Below are positions 24,788 to 33,253 of a DNA stretch of 64,000 nucleotides, piece by piece (within the stretch, counting starts at the first letter, position 1; each line of letters opens with the position of its first letter). The position numbers and the translations under genes were made by a program. The notes under the pieces were generated by a model. It saw only the letters and a list, made by a program, of their open reading frames with translations. It did not search any database and was not told where the DNA came from. Source of the DNA: DAOUKH01 sp964291475 (GTDB taxonomy: Bacteria > Chloroflexota > Dehalococcoidia > SHYB01); the NCBI GenBank assembly GCA_964291475.2, contig OZ220079.1:103402-167401 (forward strand), written 5' to 3'.

Positions 24788-24845
24788 CTATCCGTCGAGG
24801 CGCTCGCCCAGGTAGGCGGCGAGGTCGGCGACTGACATCCGCGCC
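24788..24845 (-). pseudogene. Duplicated 3' tail of glyQS
   Basis: On the minus strand this reads MSVADLAAYLGERLDG then TAG, matching the true glyQS C-terminus (PIADLAAHLSARLDV, stop at 25853). The DNA match is close over about 50 bases, and each copy is directly preceded on the + strand by a family A repeat (A5, A6). The match ends near 24845 where the promoter of the NYN gene begins. It is a displaced or duplicated gene end, not a separate gene. Confidence 0.7.
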
Positions 24846-24874
24846 TTGACACGTCCTGCACGGCGCCATACGCT
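24846..24874 (+). promoter_or_regulatory. Promoter of the NYN cassette
   Basis: TTGACA (24846-24851), 17-base spacer, TACGCT (24869-24874). This is the best -35 seen in the window. Predicted +1 is near 24881, giving a leader of about 95 bases before the NYN ATG. Confidence 0.55.
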
Positions 24875-24881
24875 GAAGCTC

Positions 24882-24920
24882 CTCGGACTATCCCGTCTAC
24901 TACAGCGTTGGATAGTCGAG
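24882..24920 (+). promoter_or_regulatory. Leader hairpin upstream of the NYN gene
   Basis: CTCGGACTATCC (24882-24893) pairs with GGATAGTCGAG (24910-24920), 11 base pairs with one bulged G and a 16-base loop. It lies between the promoter and an intrinsic terminator, in the place of an attenuator's upstream stem. Confidence 0.6.
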
Positions 24921-24926
24921 CTACGG

Positions 24927-24949
24927 AGGGCCCCTGCGGGGGCCCTTTT
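24927..24949 (+). terminator. Intrinsic terminator in the NYN leader
   Basis: AGGGCCCC (24927-24934), loop TGCG, GGGGCCCT (24939-24946), then TTTT and an A/T-rich stretch. It points the same way as the NYN gene, whose ATG is only 25 bases further on, so it would end transcription before the gene unless bypassed. Confidence 0.7.
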
Positions 24950-24974
24950 AAATTTCCCCGCCTCGAGGCCGAGC

Positions 24975-25796
24975 ATGACCTACGCTGCTGTTTTCGTCGA
25001 CGCCGGTTACCTCTACACGGGAGGGGCCGTCGCCCTCACCGGCTCCGCGCAGAACAGACCGAGCCTGACGTTGAGGCAACAGGAGACCATCGAGAAGCTG
25101 AAAGCGGTAGCGAACCAACGGGCGAACGGCGCGCCCTTGCTTCGCATCTACTGGTACGACGGGCTGCGGGGCGGACGACCCTCCTCAAAACAAGAAAACT
25201 TGGCTTACACCGACGATGTGAAGTTACGACTGGGCGTTGTGAGCGCCGGCCGCCAGAAAGGGGTCGACTCCCTGATCATCACCGATCTGATTGAGCTTGC
25301 TCGCAACCATGCCATCTCAGACGCGGTTCTGTTGTCGGGCGACGAAGACCTCAGGGTCGGTGTGCAAATCGCCCAGAGTTTTGGGGTTCGGGTGCATTTG
25401 ATAGGTATCGAACCCAGCAGGGGAAACCAGTCCAGGCTTCTGATGCAAGAAGCGGATACGACCACTGAATGGAGCAAGGACGATATCGAGGGGATTCTGT
25501 CGATCGCACCCGATACAGGATGGAGATCAGGAACGACTCAGCCCCAAGGCGGTGTCACCGAAGGTGTTGAGGACAAGGCTCTTGACGAGGCCGTCACCGA
25601 GATTGCCGGACGGCTTGACGTTGCCGAACTGAAACGGGTTGCGGATTTGCTGTCGACCAGCCCCGAGTGGATTCCCCCGGAGTACGACAAGAGTCTGCTG
25701 GTAGCCGCAGGGGAGAGAATAGGCCGGGACCTGAGCGAGTCGGAAAAACGCCGGGCGCGTGACAAGTTCAAGGAAGTCGTGAGGAGCCGCGCCTGA
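24975..25796 (+). CDS. NYN-domain (LabA/DUF88-like) putative ribonuclease
   Basis: Protein of 273 residues. The N-terminal NYN/PIN-like nuclease domain (about 1-160) has FVDAGYLY (first catalytic Asp), KGVDSLIITDLIELA and DAVLLSGDEDLRVGVQIA, giving the acidic metal-binding set. A separate helical C-terminal part (about 195-273) has DVAELKRVADLLSTSPEWIPPEYDKSLL, function unknown. NYN proteins are RNases in RNA processing, toxin or defence roles. Codon use is visibly less GC-biased than in neighbours. The ATG at 24975 is downstream of a terminator; in-frame sequence upstream overlaps the leader hairpins and is not coding. It converges on glyQS. Confidence 0.85.
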   Translation: MTYAAVFVDAGYLYTGGAVALTGSAQNRPSLTLRQQETIEKLKAVANQRANGAPLLRIYWYDGLRGGRPSSKQENLAYTDDVKLRLGVVSAGRQKGVDSLIITDLIELARNHAISDAVLLSGDEDLRVGVQIAQSFGVRVHLIGIEPSRGNQSRLLMQEADTTTEWSKDDIEGILSIAPDTGWRSGTTQPQGGVTEGVEDKALDEAVTEIAGRLDVAELKRVADLLSTSPEWIPPEYDKSLLVAAGERIGRDLSESEKRRARDKFKEVVRSRA

Positions 25797-25807
25797 TTCC
25801 TGCGGCG

Positions 25808-25848
25808 GGTGCCCTCTCTCAATCTTCTCCGCAAGGGGAGGGCTTCAG
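25808..25848. repeat. Family A palindromic repeat A6
   Basis: Degenerate copy: GGTGCCCTCTCTCAATCTTC, TCCGCAAGGGGAGGGCTTCA. It lies between the NYN stop and the glyQS stop and, with the glyQS tail, forms a direct repeat of the A5 + tail segment at 24748-24845. Confidence 0.7.
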
Positions 25849-25852
25849 GGGG

Positions 25853-27193
25853 CTATACGTCGAGGCGCGCGCTCAGGTGGGCGGCGAGGTCGGCGATGGG
25901 GAGGCGGACCTGCTCCATGCTGTCCCGCTCGCGCACCGTCGCCTGCCGGTCGTCGAGGGAGTCGAAATCGACGGTGACGCAGAGCGGCGTTCCGATTTCG
26001 TCCTGACGACGGTAGCGCCGACCGATCGACTGCGCGTCGTCGTACTGCACGTCCCAGCGGCCCCGCAGGTCGTCGTAGACCGAGCGGGCCAGCTCGCGCA
26101 GCGGCTCCTTGCGGCTGAGCGGAAGGATGGCGACCTTCACCGGCGCGATGCTCGGGCTGAAGCGCAGCACGACGCGCACCTCGTCCTTGTCCTGCTCCTC
26201 GTCGTAAGCGTCGGCAAGGAAGGCCAGCACGCCGCGGTCGGCGCCCGAGGCCGGCTCGATCACGTAGGGGATAAAACTCTCCTTCGACTCGTCGTCGAAG
26301 TACTTGAGGGCCTTGCCGCTGTACTCGCCGTGCTGCGTCAGGTCGAAGTGGCCCCGGTTCGCGATTCCCTCAAGCTCGCCCCAACCCCAAGGGAAGGCGT
26401 ACTCGATGTCCGACGTTCCCTTGGAGTAGTGGGAAAGCTCGTCGGGGTCGTGCGGCCGGATGCGGAGCTTCTCCGCGTTGATGCCGTGACGCGTCCACCA
26501 GTCGAAGCGCTCCTTCACCCAATACTCGAACCACTCCTCGTCCTCGCCCGGCTTGACGAAGTACTCCATCTCCATCTGCTCGAACTCACGGCTGCGGAAG
26601 ATGAAGTTGCCCGTGGTGATCTCGTTGCGGAACGACTTGCCCTGCTGCGCGATGCCGAAGGGGAGCTTCTTCCGCGTCGTCGTGCGCACGTTCTCGAAGT
26701 TCACGAAGATGCCCTGTGCGGTCTCGGGGCGCAGGAAGGCGGTCGCGGCGTCGTCCTCGACCGGGCCCACGTGCGTTTTGAACATGAGGTTGAACATCCG
26801 CGCCTCGGTGAGGTCCGACGAGCCGCAGCTCGGGCAGGAGAGGGCGCCGTTTCCGCTCGGCAGCGCCGGGTCGTCGGCGCGGAAGCGGTGGCGGCACTGC
26901 TTGCAGTCGACGAGCGGGTCGGTGAAGCCGGCGACGTGCCCCGACGCCTCCCAGACCCTGGGGTGCATCAGGATCGCGGCGTCGAGCCCGACGATGTCGT
27001 CGCGCTCGCGCACCATGGCCTGCCACCACGCGTCTTTGACGTTCCGTTTGAGCTGCACGCCCAGCGGGCCGTAGTCCCACGTCGAGGCCATCCCGCCGTA
27101 GATCTCGCTGGACTGAAAGATGAAGCCGCGGCGTTTGGCGAGAGAGGCGAGTTTCTCAAGCGTAACCGGTCCGGGTTGGGCGGGGTCGGGCAA
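25853..27193 (-). CDS. glyQS: Glycyl-tRNA synthetase (homodimeric class II)
   Basis: GlyRS of the single-chain alpha2 type, 446 residues. Motif 1-2 region SSEIYGGMASTWDYGPLGVQLKRN at the N-terminus; zinc-ribbon-like CKQCRHRF ... CPSCGSSDL near 96-128; FLRPETAQGIFVNF and GKSFRNEITTGNFIFRSREFEQMEMEYF; C-terminal anticodon domain ending ADLAAHLSARLDV. The start is TTG at 27193, set by GGAGGA five bases upstream. Its last 50 bases are repeated at 24788-24845 on the far side of the NYN gene. Confidence 0.95.
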   Translation of the reverse strand: MPDPAQPGPVTLEKLASLAKRRGFIFQSSEIYGGMASTWDYGPLGVQLKRNVKDAWWQAMVRERDDIVGLDAAILMHPRVWEASGHVAGFTDPLVDCKQCRHRFRADDPALPSGNGALSCPSCGSSDLTEARMFNLMFKTHVGPVEDDAATAFLRPETAQGIFVNFENVRTTTRKKLPFGIAQQGKSFRNEITTGNFIFRSREFEQMEMEYFVKPGEDEEWFEYWVKERFDWWTRHGINAEKLRIRPHDPDELSHYSKGTSDIEYAFPWGWGELEGIANRGHFDLTQHGEYSGKALKYFDDESKESFIPYVIEPASGADRGVLAFLADAYDEEQDKDEVRVVLRFSPSIAPVKVAILPLSRKEPLRELARSVYDDLRGRWDVQYDDAQSIGRRYRRQDEIGTPLCVTVDFDSLDDRQATVRERDSMEQVRLPIADLAAHLSARLDV

Positions 27194-27335
27194 GGGAGTC
27201 CTCCGAGGGCACGCTTCGGGCTGAGCGTGTTCAGAAATCCATCGTAGCAGGCGGCGGCAATCGTGCCCGCGGGACGCCGGGACGCGGGAGCGGCTACAAT
27301 CGACGCGGCAACATCACCACGAAAGAGACCACCCT

Positions 27336-28514
27336 ATGAAAGAGATCGTCATCGCCGGAGCGGCACGCACCCCCATCGGAAAGTTCGGCGGCGCATTCGC
27401 CGGCGTCCCCGCCACTGAGCTCGGCGCCAGGTCCATCGAGGCCAGCCTGGAACGCGCCGCCGTCGATCCCGGCGATGTCGACTACACCGTCATGGGCAAC
27501 GTGCTCTCCGCCGGCGTGGGGCAGGCGCCGGCGCGCCAGGCCGCCATCGGCGCCGGCGTCCCGGACTCGGCCTCGGCGCTCACCATCAACAAGGTCTGCG
27601 CCTCCGGCATGCAGGCGATCGTCCTGGCCGCCCAGGCGGTGCAGTGCGGCGACGCCGAGGTGGTCGCCGCCGGCGGCATGGAGAACATGTCCCGCGCGCC
27701 GCACATGCTCGTCGACAGCCGGACCGGCTTCCGCATGGGCGACGTCGCCGCGACGGACCACCTGATCGCCGACGGCCTGTGGTGCCCCTTCGAGAACCAC
27801 CATATGGGCGACGCCGCCGAGGCCATCGCCGGAAAGCACGCCGTCACCCGCGAGGCGCAGGACGCGTTCGCCGCGCGCAGCCATCACCGCGCCCTCGCCG
27901 CCGCGGGCGAGGGCGTCGTCGAGGACGAGCTCGTGCCGATCGAGGTCCGCGCCCGGAAGGAGACCATCACCGTGGCGCGCGACGAAGGGCCCCGCGAGGG
28001 CGTGACGCCGGAGACGCTCGGGAAGCTGCGTCCGGCCTTCCCGCCCGGCGACAGCGTCACCGCGGGGAACGCCTCGCAGATCAGCGACGGGGCGGCCAGC
28101 GTGCTGGTCATGGACGGCGCGCGGGCCGAAGGCAACGGCTCCAGACCGATGGCCCGCATCATCGGCTACGCCCACGCCGCCCTCGACCCGGCCTGGCTCT
28201 TCGACGCCCCCGTGCTCGCCACGCAGCGCCTCCTCGAGAAGACCGGCACCGAGCTCGGCGACTACGGCCTCATCGAGGTCAACGAGGCCTTCGCCGCGCA
28301 GGTCCTCGCCAACGGCGGCGTCCTCGACTGGGACTGGGACCGCGTCAACGTGCGCGGCGGGGCCGTCGCCATCGGCCATCCCATCGGGGCCAGCGGCGCC
28401 CGCATCGTGGTCACGTTGATGCACGCGATGAGGGAGCGGGACGTCGAGCGGGGCATGGCCGTCGTCTGCCACGGGGGCGGCGGCGCGGTGGCTCTCGCCC
28501 TCGAAGCCCTGTAA
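27336..28514 (+). CDS. Acetyl-CoA acetyltransferase (thiolase)
   Basis: Thiolase of 392 residues. Nucleophile Cys in NKVCASGMQAI (near 89); GGMENMSRAPH; C-terminal NEAFAAQVLANGG, GGAVAIGHPIGASGARI (active-site His) and the final Cys in VVCHGGGGAVAL. This set fits degradative or biosynthetic acetoacetyl-CoA thiolases. TACAAT at 27295-27300 is a likely -10 with a 29-base leader. It lies upstream of the arginine gene run but has its own promoter, and there is another before argD. Confidence 0.93.
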   Translation: MKEIVIAGAARTPIGKFGGAFAGVPATELGARSIEASLERAAVDPGDVDYTVMGNVLSAGVGQAPARQAAIGAGVPDSASALTINKVCASGMQAIVLAAQAVQCGDAEVVAAGGMENMSRAPHMLVDSRTGFRMGDVAATDHLIADGLWCPFENHHMGDAAEAIAGKHAVTREAQDAFAARSHHRALAAAGEGVVEDELVPIEVRARKETITVARDEGPREGVTPETLGKLRPAFPPGDSVTAGNASQISDGAASVLVMDGARAEGNGSRPMARIIGYAHAALDPAWLFDAPVLATQRLLEKTGTELGDYGLIEVNEAFAAQVLANGGVLDWDWDRVNVRGGAVAIGHPIGASGARIVVTLMHAMRERDVERGMAVVCHGGGGAVALALEAL

Positions 28515-28534
28515 CCCCGCCCAGAAGCATGGCC

Positions 28535-28540
28535 TATAAT
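28535..28540 (+). promoter_or_regulatory. -10 box of argD
   Basis: Perfect TATAAT. The usual offset gives +1 at 28546-28547, on the GTG at 28546, so initiation may be leaderless. Confidence 0.5.
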
Positions 28541-28545
28541 GGGTC

Positions 28546-29772
28546 GTGCCGTCTGAGCGGCGGGAGGTCCTCTTGAATAAGTGGCAGGAACTGGAGTCGC
28601 GCGTCTACATGACGACGGGGCGGCGCGTTCCGCTGACCATCGAGCGCGGCGAGGGCGTCCGGATCTGGGACGACGAGGGGAACGAATACCTCGACTTCGT
28701 CGGCGGCTGGGCCGTCGACACCCTCGGCCACTGCCATCCGGTCATCGTGAAGGCGCTGGAGGAGCAGGGCAGAAGGCTGATCCAGGCCTCGAACCAGTTC
28801 TATACCATCCCGCAGCTCCAACTCGCCGAGCTGCTCATCGACAACAGCTGCATGAGCCGCATCTACGTCTGCAACAGCGGCGCGGAGGCCAACGAGGGAG
28901 CCGTCAAGCTGGCGCGGAAGTATGGACGCCTCCACCGCGACGGCGCCTACGAGGTCATCACGGCGCTCAACTCCTTCCACGGCCGGACGCTGGCGATGGT
29001 GTCGGCGACGGGGCAGCCCGCCCACCAGGCGAACTACGAGCCGATCCCCGAGGGCTTCGTCAACGTGCCCTACGACGACGTCGAGGCGATCATGGACGCC
29101 ACCACGGAGAAGACGTGCGCGGTCATGCTCGAGGCCATCCAGGGCGAGGCCGGGGTGATCGTCCCCGATGAGGGCTACCTGGCGGCGGTCCGGGCCTGGT
29201 GCGACGAACAGGGGCTGCTCCTCATCCTTGACGAAGTGCAGACCGGCGTCGGCCGGCTGGGCACGCTGTTCGCCTATCAGCAATTCGGGGCCGAGCCCGA
29301 CATCATGACCCTGGCGAAGGGAATGGGCGGGGGCGTCCCCATCGGGGCCTTCCTCGCCAACGACAAGGCGGCGGTCTTCACGCCGGGCGACCACGGCTCG
29401 ACCTACGGCGGGAACCCGCTGACCTGCGCCGTGGCCGCGGCGGTGGTGAACGAGGTAGTCAACGGGCACGTATTGGCCAACACGCGCCGCGCCGGGGAGC
29501 GTCTGAGCGCGGGCCTTGACAAGCTCCGGGAGACGTATCCGTTCGTGACGGGAGCGCGGGGCCGCGGCCTGCTGCAGGCGATCGAATTCTCCGAAGAGAT
29601 CGCGCCCGACGTCCTCACGGCGTGCTTGGAGAACCGGCTGCTGGTCAATTCGCCGCGCCCGACCTCCATCCGCCTCATGCCTCCCCTGGTAGTAACCGAT
29701 GCAGAGATCGACGAAGGCGTCGAGAAGTTGAGCGCCGCCCTGGCGCAGGTCGCGAAGGCCAAGGGCCTCTAG
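28546..29772 (+). CDS. argD: Acetylornithine / class-III aminotransferase
   Basis: PLP aminotransferase of 408 residues. Features: VPLTIERGEGVRIWDDEGNEYLDFVGGW, YVCNSGAEANEGAVKLARKYG, SFHGRTLAMVSATG, LILDEVQTGVGRLGTLFAYQ, TLAKGMGGGVPIGAF (Schiff-base Lys near 262). Placement before argG and argH makes N-acetylornithine transamination likely. Two starts compete: GTG at 28546, leaderless from the TATAAT box, or TTG at 28573, which has GGGAGG five bases upstream and removes nine unconserved residues. Confidence 0.9.
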   Translation: MPSERREVLLNKWQELESRVYMTTGRRVPLTIERGEGVRIWDDEGNEYLDFVGGWAVDTLGHCHPVIVKALEEQGRRLIQASNQFYTIPQLQLAELLIDNSCMSRIYVCNSGAEANEGAVKLARKYGRLHRDGAYEVITALNSFHGRTLAMVSATGQPAHQANYEPIPEGFVNVPYDDVEAIMDATTEKTCAVMLEAIQGEAGVIVPDEGYLAAVRAWCDEQGLLLILDEVQTGVGRLGTLFAYQQFGAEPDIMTLAKGMGGGVPIGAFLANDKAAVFTPGDHGSTYGGNPLTCAVAAAVVNEVVNGHVLANTRRAGERLSAGLDKLRETYPFVTGARGRGLLQAIEFSEEIAPDVLTACLENRLLVNSPRPTSIRLMPPLVVTDAEIDEGVEKLSAALAQVAKAKGL

Positions 29773-29846
29773 CCGGGGGCCATGAGCGGCCCCGCACACT
29801 TGAAACACTCGCCGGACGGGGCGAAACACATCGATGAAGGCCGCCA

Positions 29847-31061
29847 ATGAGCGATAAGGTCGTGCTGGCGTACAGCGGCGGGCTCGACACGTCCGTCGCC
29901 ATCCGCTGGCTGCAAGAGCACTACGGCATGGACGTGGTCACCGTCACCGCCGACCTCGGCGGCGACGTCGACCTCGGCGCGGCGCGGGAGAAGGCGCTGG
30001 CCGCGGGCGCGACGGCGGCCTACGTCGAGGACGCCCGCGCCCGGTTCGTCGACGACTTCGTCTTTCCGGCGCTGCATGCCAACGCCATGTATGAGGGCGT
30101 CTATCCCCTGTGCACCGCACTGGGCCGGCCCCTCATCGCCGAGCTGATGGTCGGCGTGGCGCGCCAAGAGGGGGCCACCGCCATCGCCCACGGCTGCACG
30201 GCCAAGGGCAACGACCAGGTGCGCCTCGACGTGAGCACGCGCGCCCTCGACCCCAGCCTCCGCGTCATCGCGCCCGCCCGCGAGTGGGACATGACGGACC
30301 GCGCCGAGGAGATCGCCTACGCCAAGCGCCACGGCATTCCGGTGCCGGTCTCGCTGGAAAAGCCGTTCTCCATCGACGAGAACCTCTGGGGGCGCAGCAT
30401 CGAGGGCGGGGTCTTGGAAGACCTGGCCAACGAGCCCCCCGAGGACGCCTATGCGTGGACGCGGCCGCCGAACGGCACGCCCGACGAGGCCGCCTACGTG
30501 ACGATCGGATTCGAGCGCGGGACGCCGATGTCGCTCAACGGCGACGCCCTTGACGGCGTGCAACTGATCGAACGGCTGAACGGCATCGCGGGGGAGCACG
30601 GCGTCGGCCGCATCGACCACGTCGAGAACCGCCTGGTGGGCATCAAGTCCCGCGAGATCTACGAGGCCCCGGCGGCCTCCGTGCTGATGTTGGCCCACAA
30701 GGCGCTGGAGGGCGTCACGCTGGCTAAGGACCAGCTCCGTTTCAAGGAGCGGGTCGCGCAGGAGTACAGCGACCTGGTCTACAACGGGCAGTGGTTCTCG
30801 GCGATGCGCCGCGACCTCGCCGCCTACGTCGCGAGCACGCAGCGGCACGTCACCGGCTCGGTCCGGGTGCGGCTGCACCGCGGCGGGGCCGTCGTGGTAG
30901 GCCGCGAAGCCGAAGCCCCGCTTTACCGGCTCGACCTGTCGACGTACGGTGAGGAGGATGCTTTCGAGCACGCGGCCGCCGAGGGCTTCATCAAGCTCTG
31001 GGGACTGCCGGTGGTGACCCAGGCCCAAGCCCAGCCGCCGGAGGACGGCCAAACTTCATAA
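29847..31061 (+). CDS. argG: Argininosuccinate synthase
   Basis: ATP-dependent ligation of citrulline and aspartate, 404 residues. The N-terminal PP-loop VVLAYSGGLDTSVAIRWLQEHYG, AIAHGCTAKGNDQVR, REWDMTDRAEEIAYAKRHGIPVP and FSIDENLWGRSIEGG are all standard. ATG at 29847. It lies 74 bases after argD and is followed by a MaoC-like gene and then argH, so the arginine pathway is grouped but interrupted. Confidence 0.96.
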   Translation: MSDKVVLAYSGGLDTSVAIRWLQEHYGMDVVTVTADLGGDVDLGAAREKALAAGATAAYVEDARARFVDDFVFPALHANAMYEGVYPLCTALGRPLIAELMVGVARQEGATAIAHGCTAKGNDQVRLDVSTRALDPSLRVIAPAREWDMTDRAEEIAYAKRHGIPVPVSLEKPFSIDENLWGRSIEGGVLEDLANEPPEDAYAWTRPPNGTPDEAAYVTIGFERGTPMSLNGDALDGVQLIERLNGIAGEHGVGRIDHVENRLVGIKSREIYEAPAASVLMLAHKALEGVTLAKDQLRFKERVAQEYSDLVYNGQWFSAMRRDLAAYVASTQRHVTGSVRVRLHRGGAVVVGREAEAPLYRLDLSTYGEEDAFEHAAAEGFIKLWGLPVVTQAQAQPPEDGQTS

Positions 31062-31109
31062 ATCCAGGCCCGGCCCTTGGGCCGCGCCCTAGCAGGAGCC
31101 TATCGAACC

Positions 31110-31613
31110 ATGGAACACGACTTCAGAGACCGCTTCGGCCGCTACTACGAGGACTTCGAGGTCGGCGATATCTACAAGCACTGGCCGGGCAAGACCATCA
31201 ACGAGCACGACAACGACCTGTTCTGCTTGATGACGATGAACCACATGCCGCTGCACCTCGACCTGAACTACGCGCAGCAGACGCAGCACGGCCAGCGGCT
31301 GGTCGTCGGTCTGCTGGTGCTCGCCGTCGGGGTTGGGATCAGCGTCGTGGACACCAGCGGCCGGGCCGTGGCCGCGCTCGACTACGAAGAAGTGAAGCAT
31401 CTCGCCCCGACGTTCATCGGCGACACCATCTACTCCTCAACGGAAGTGTTGGAGAAGCGGATGACAAAGCGCGGCGACCGCGGCATCGTGAAGGTCGCCA
31501 TCAGGATCTGGAACCAGCGCGGCGAGACCGTGATGACGGTCAAGCGCTCCTTCATGGTCTACACGAAAGAGGGCTATGAGGCCCTCGACCTCAAGGTGCC
31601 CGGGAGGGACTAA
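31110..31613 (+). CDS. MaoC-like hot-dog dehydratase
   Basis: Protein of 167 residues in the MaoC dehydratase group. It starts FGRYYEDFEVGDIYKHWPGKTINEHDNDLFCLMTMNHMPLHLD, the typical hydratase 2 region with Asp/His pair, then GLLVLAVGVGISVVDTSG and VKHLAPTFIGDTIYSSTEVLEKR. The family hydrates enoyl-CoA esters, for example mesaconyl-CoA. ATG at 31110 is preferred over a GTG 33 bases upstream because GGAG lies ten bases before it. It sits between argG and argH with no obvious link to arginine. Confidence 0.85.
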   Translation: MEHDFRDRFGRYYEDFEVGDIYKHWPGKTINEHDNDLFCLMTMNHMPLHLDLNYAQQTQHGQRLVVGLLVLAVGVGISVVDTSGRAVAALDYEEVKHLAPTFIGDTIYSSTEVLEKRMTKRGDRGIVKVAIRIWNQRGETVMTVKRSFMVYTKEGYEALDLKVPGRD

Positions 31614-31657
31614 ACTAGCGTCACGCCGAATCCGTTTCCCACGGACAAAGGAGCATC

Positions 31658-33253
31658 GTGGCTGACGAAAGGCTTGCCGAACCAGAGGCAAGTGAACAAG
31701 AGGACGACACGCAGCAAGCCGGCGAGCGGACCGCCGCCGAGCCGGTTGCCACCGAGCCGTCTTCCGGCGAGCCGACTCCCGAAGAGCAGGCCGTGGCCCG
31801 CGGCAGCCTGATCCAACGGGCCCGCGCCGCGCGAGTCAGGACTCCGGCCAGGGCCTCCCGCGCCCGGTTGTCGAGACCGATGGCCGAGTCGGTGCGGAAC
31901 TACACGGCGTCCATCTCCTACGACAAGCGGCTGGCGCCGTACGACGTGGCGGGAAGCATCGCCCACGCCATGATGCTCGCCAAGCAGGGCATCATTTCCC
32001 GGTCCGAAGGGCGCCAGATCGTTGCCGGGCTGCGGAGGATCGCCGACGAGATCGAGCGGGGCATCTTCTATTTCCGCGACGAGTACGAAGACGTCCACCT
32101 CAACGTTGAGACGCGGCTGATCGAGATCGTGGGCGACGTGGGCGGCAAGCTGCACACCGCCCGCTCGAGGAACGACCAGATCGCCCTCGACATGCGGCTC
32201 TTCACCAAGGACGCCATCAAGGACGCCATCAACGGGCTCAACGACCTCCGGGGCCGCATCCTCGACAAGGCCGAGGCCCATATCAACGTCGTCATGCCGG
32301 GCTACACGCACATGCAGCGCGGACAGCCCATCTTGCTCTCTCATCACCTGCTCGCCTACGCCGAAATGTTCGAGCGGGATACCGAGCGGTTCCGCGACGC
32401 GCTGCGGCGCACCGACGTGATGCCGCTGGGCAGCGGCGCCCTGGCCGGCGCACCCTATCCCCTCGACCGGCCCTACCTGGGACGGCGGCTTGGGTTCTCG
32501 AAGCTCAGCAACAACAGCATCGACGCCGTCTCCGACCGCGACTTCGTGATCGAGTATCACGCCGCGGCCAGCCTCGCGATGATGCACCTGTCGCGGCTCT
32601 CCGAGGAGATCGTGCTGTGGAGCACGGAGGAGTTCGGCTTCGTCACCCTCGACGACGCCTACGCCACCGGCAGCAGCATGATGCCCCAGAAGAAGAACCC
32701 CGACGTGGCGGAGCTAGCGAGAGGGCGGACCGGACGGGTCTACGGCAACCTGACCGCCGCGCTGACCATGATGAAGGCGTTGCCCCTCGCCTATAACCGC
32801 GACCTGCAGGAGGACAAGGAGCCGCTCTTCAACACCGTCGACATCCTCACCTCCAGCCTGCGGGTCATCGGAGAGACGCTGGCAAGGCTCGATTTCCAAA
32901 CCGACCACATGCAGGATGTCGCGGAGCAAGGGTACGCGCTGGCCACGGACGTGGCCGATTACCTCGTGAAGAAGGGTGTGCCCTTCCGCGAGGCCCACGC
33001 AATCGTGGGCGAGGTCGTGCTCCGCGCCATCGAAAAGGGCGTCAGCCTGGCCGAACTCAGCCTCGAAGACTACCGGTCGTTCTCGCCGTATTTCGACGAG
33101 GACGTGCGCGACATCGACGTCCAGAGCGCGATCGCGTCCCGGAGCGCGGTGGGCAGCACCGCACTCCCGGCAGTCGCGGAAGAGCTTGAGGCGGCGAAGA
33201 AGCGGTTCGCGGCTGGCATCGAGAAACTCTCTTGGAACCGGCGCAAGGCGTGA
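31658..33253 (+). CDS. argH: Argininosuccinate lyase with N-terminal extension
   Basis: Fumarase/ASL superfamily enzyme, 531 residues against about 460 in usual ArgH. The core runs from about residue 76: SVRNYTASISYDKRLAPYDVAGSIAHA, DVHLNVETRLIE, LHTARSRNDQIALD, MPGYTHMQRGQPI, and the signature GSSMMPQKKNPD near 337. Residues 1-72 are acidic then basic and low-complexity, and the usual LWGGRF stretch is missing. AAGGAG before the GTG at 31658 supports this long start. The stop overlaps rpe by four bases. Confidence 0.93.
   Translation: MADERLAEPEASEQEDDTQQAGERTAAEPVATEPSSGEPTPEEQAVARGSLIQRARAARVRTPARASRARLSRPMAESVRNYTASISYDKRLAPYDVAGSIAHAMMLAKQGIISRSEGRQIVAGLRRIADEIERGIFYFRDEYEDVHLNVETRLIEIVGDVGGKLHTARSRNDQIALDMRLFTKDAIKDAINGLNDLRGRILDKAEAHINVVMPGYTHMQRGQPILLSHHLLAYAEMFERDTERFRDALRRTDVMPLGSGALAGAPYPLDRPYLGRRLGFSKLSNNSIDAVSDRDFVIEYHAAASLAMMHLSRLSEEIVLWSTEEFGFVTLDDAYATGSSMMPQKKNPDVAELARGRTGRVYGNLTAALTMMKALPLAYNRDLQEDKEPLFNTVDILTSSLRVIGETLARLDFQTDHMQDVAEQGYALATDVADYLVKKGVPFREAHAIVGEVVLRAIEKGVSLAELSLEDYRSFSPYFDEDVRDIDVQSAIASRSAVGSTALPAVAEELEAAKKRFAAGIEKLSWNRRKA

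Noticed and set aside
24846..24974. In-frame upstream extension of the NYN protein
   Set aside because: It would be translated from the -35 box through the hairpin and terminator, and the residues show no conservation with NYN proteins.
30000..30400. Short + strand frames inside argG as nested genes
   Set aside because: They lack ribosome-binding sites and motifs and follow the argG codon pattern in a shifted frame.
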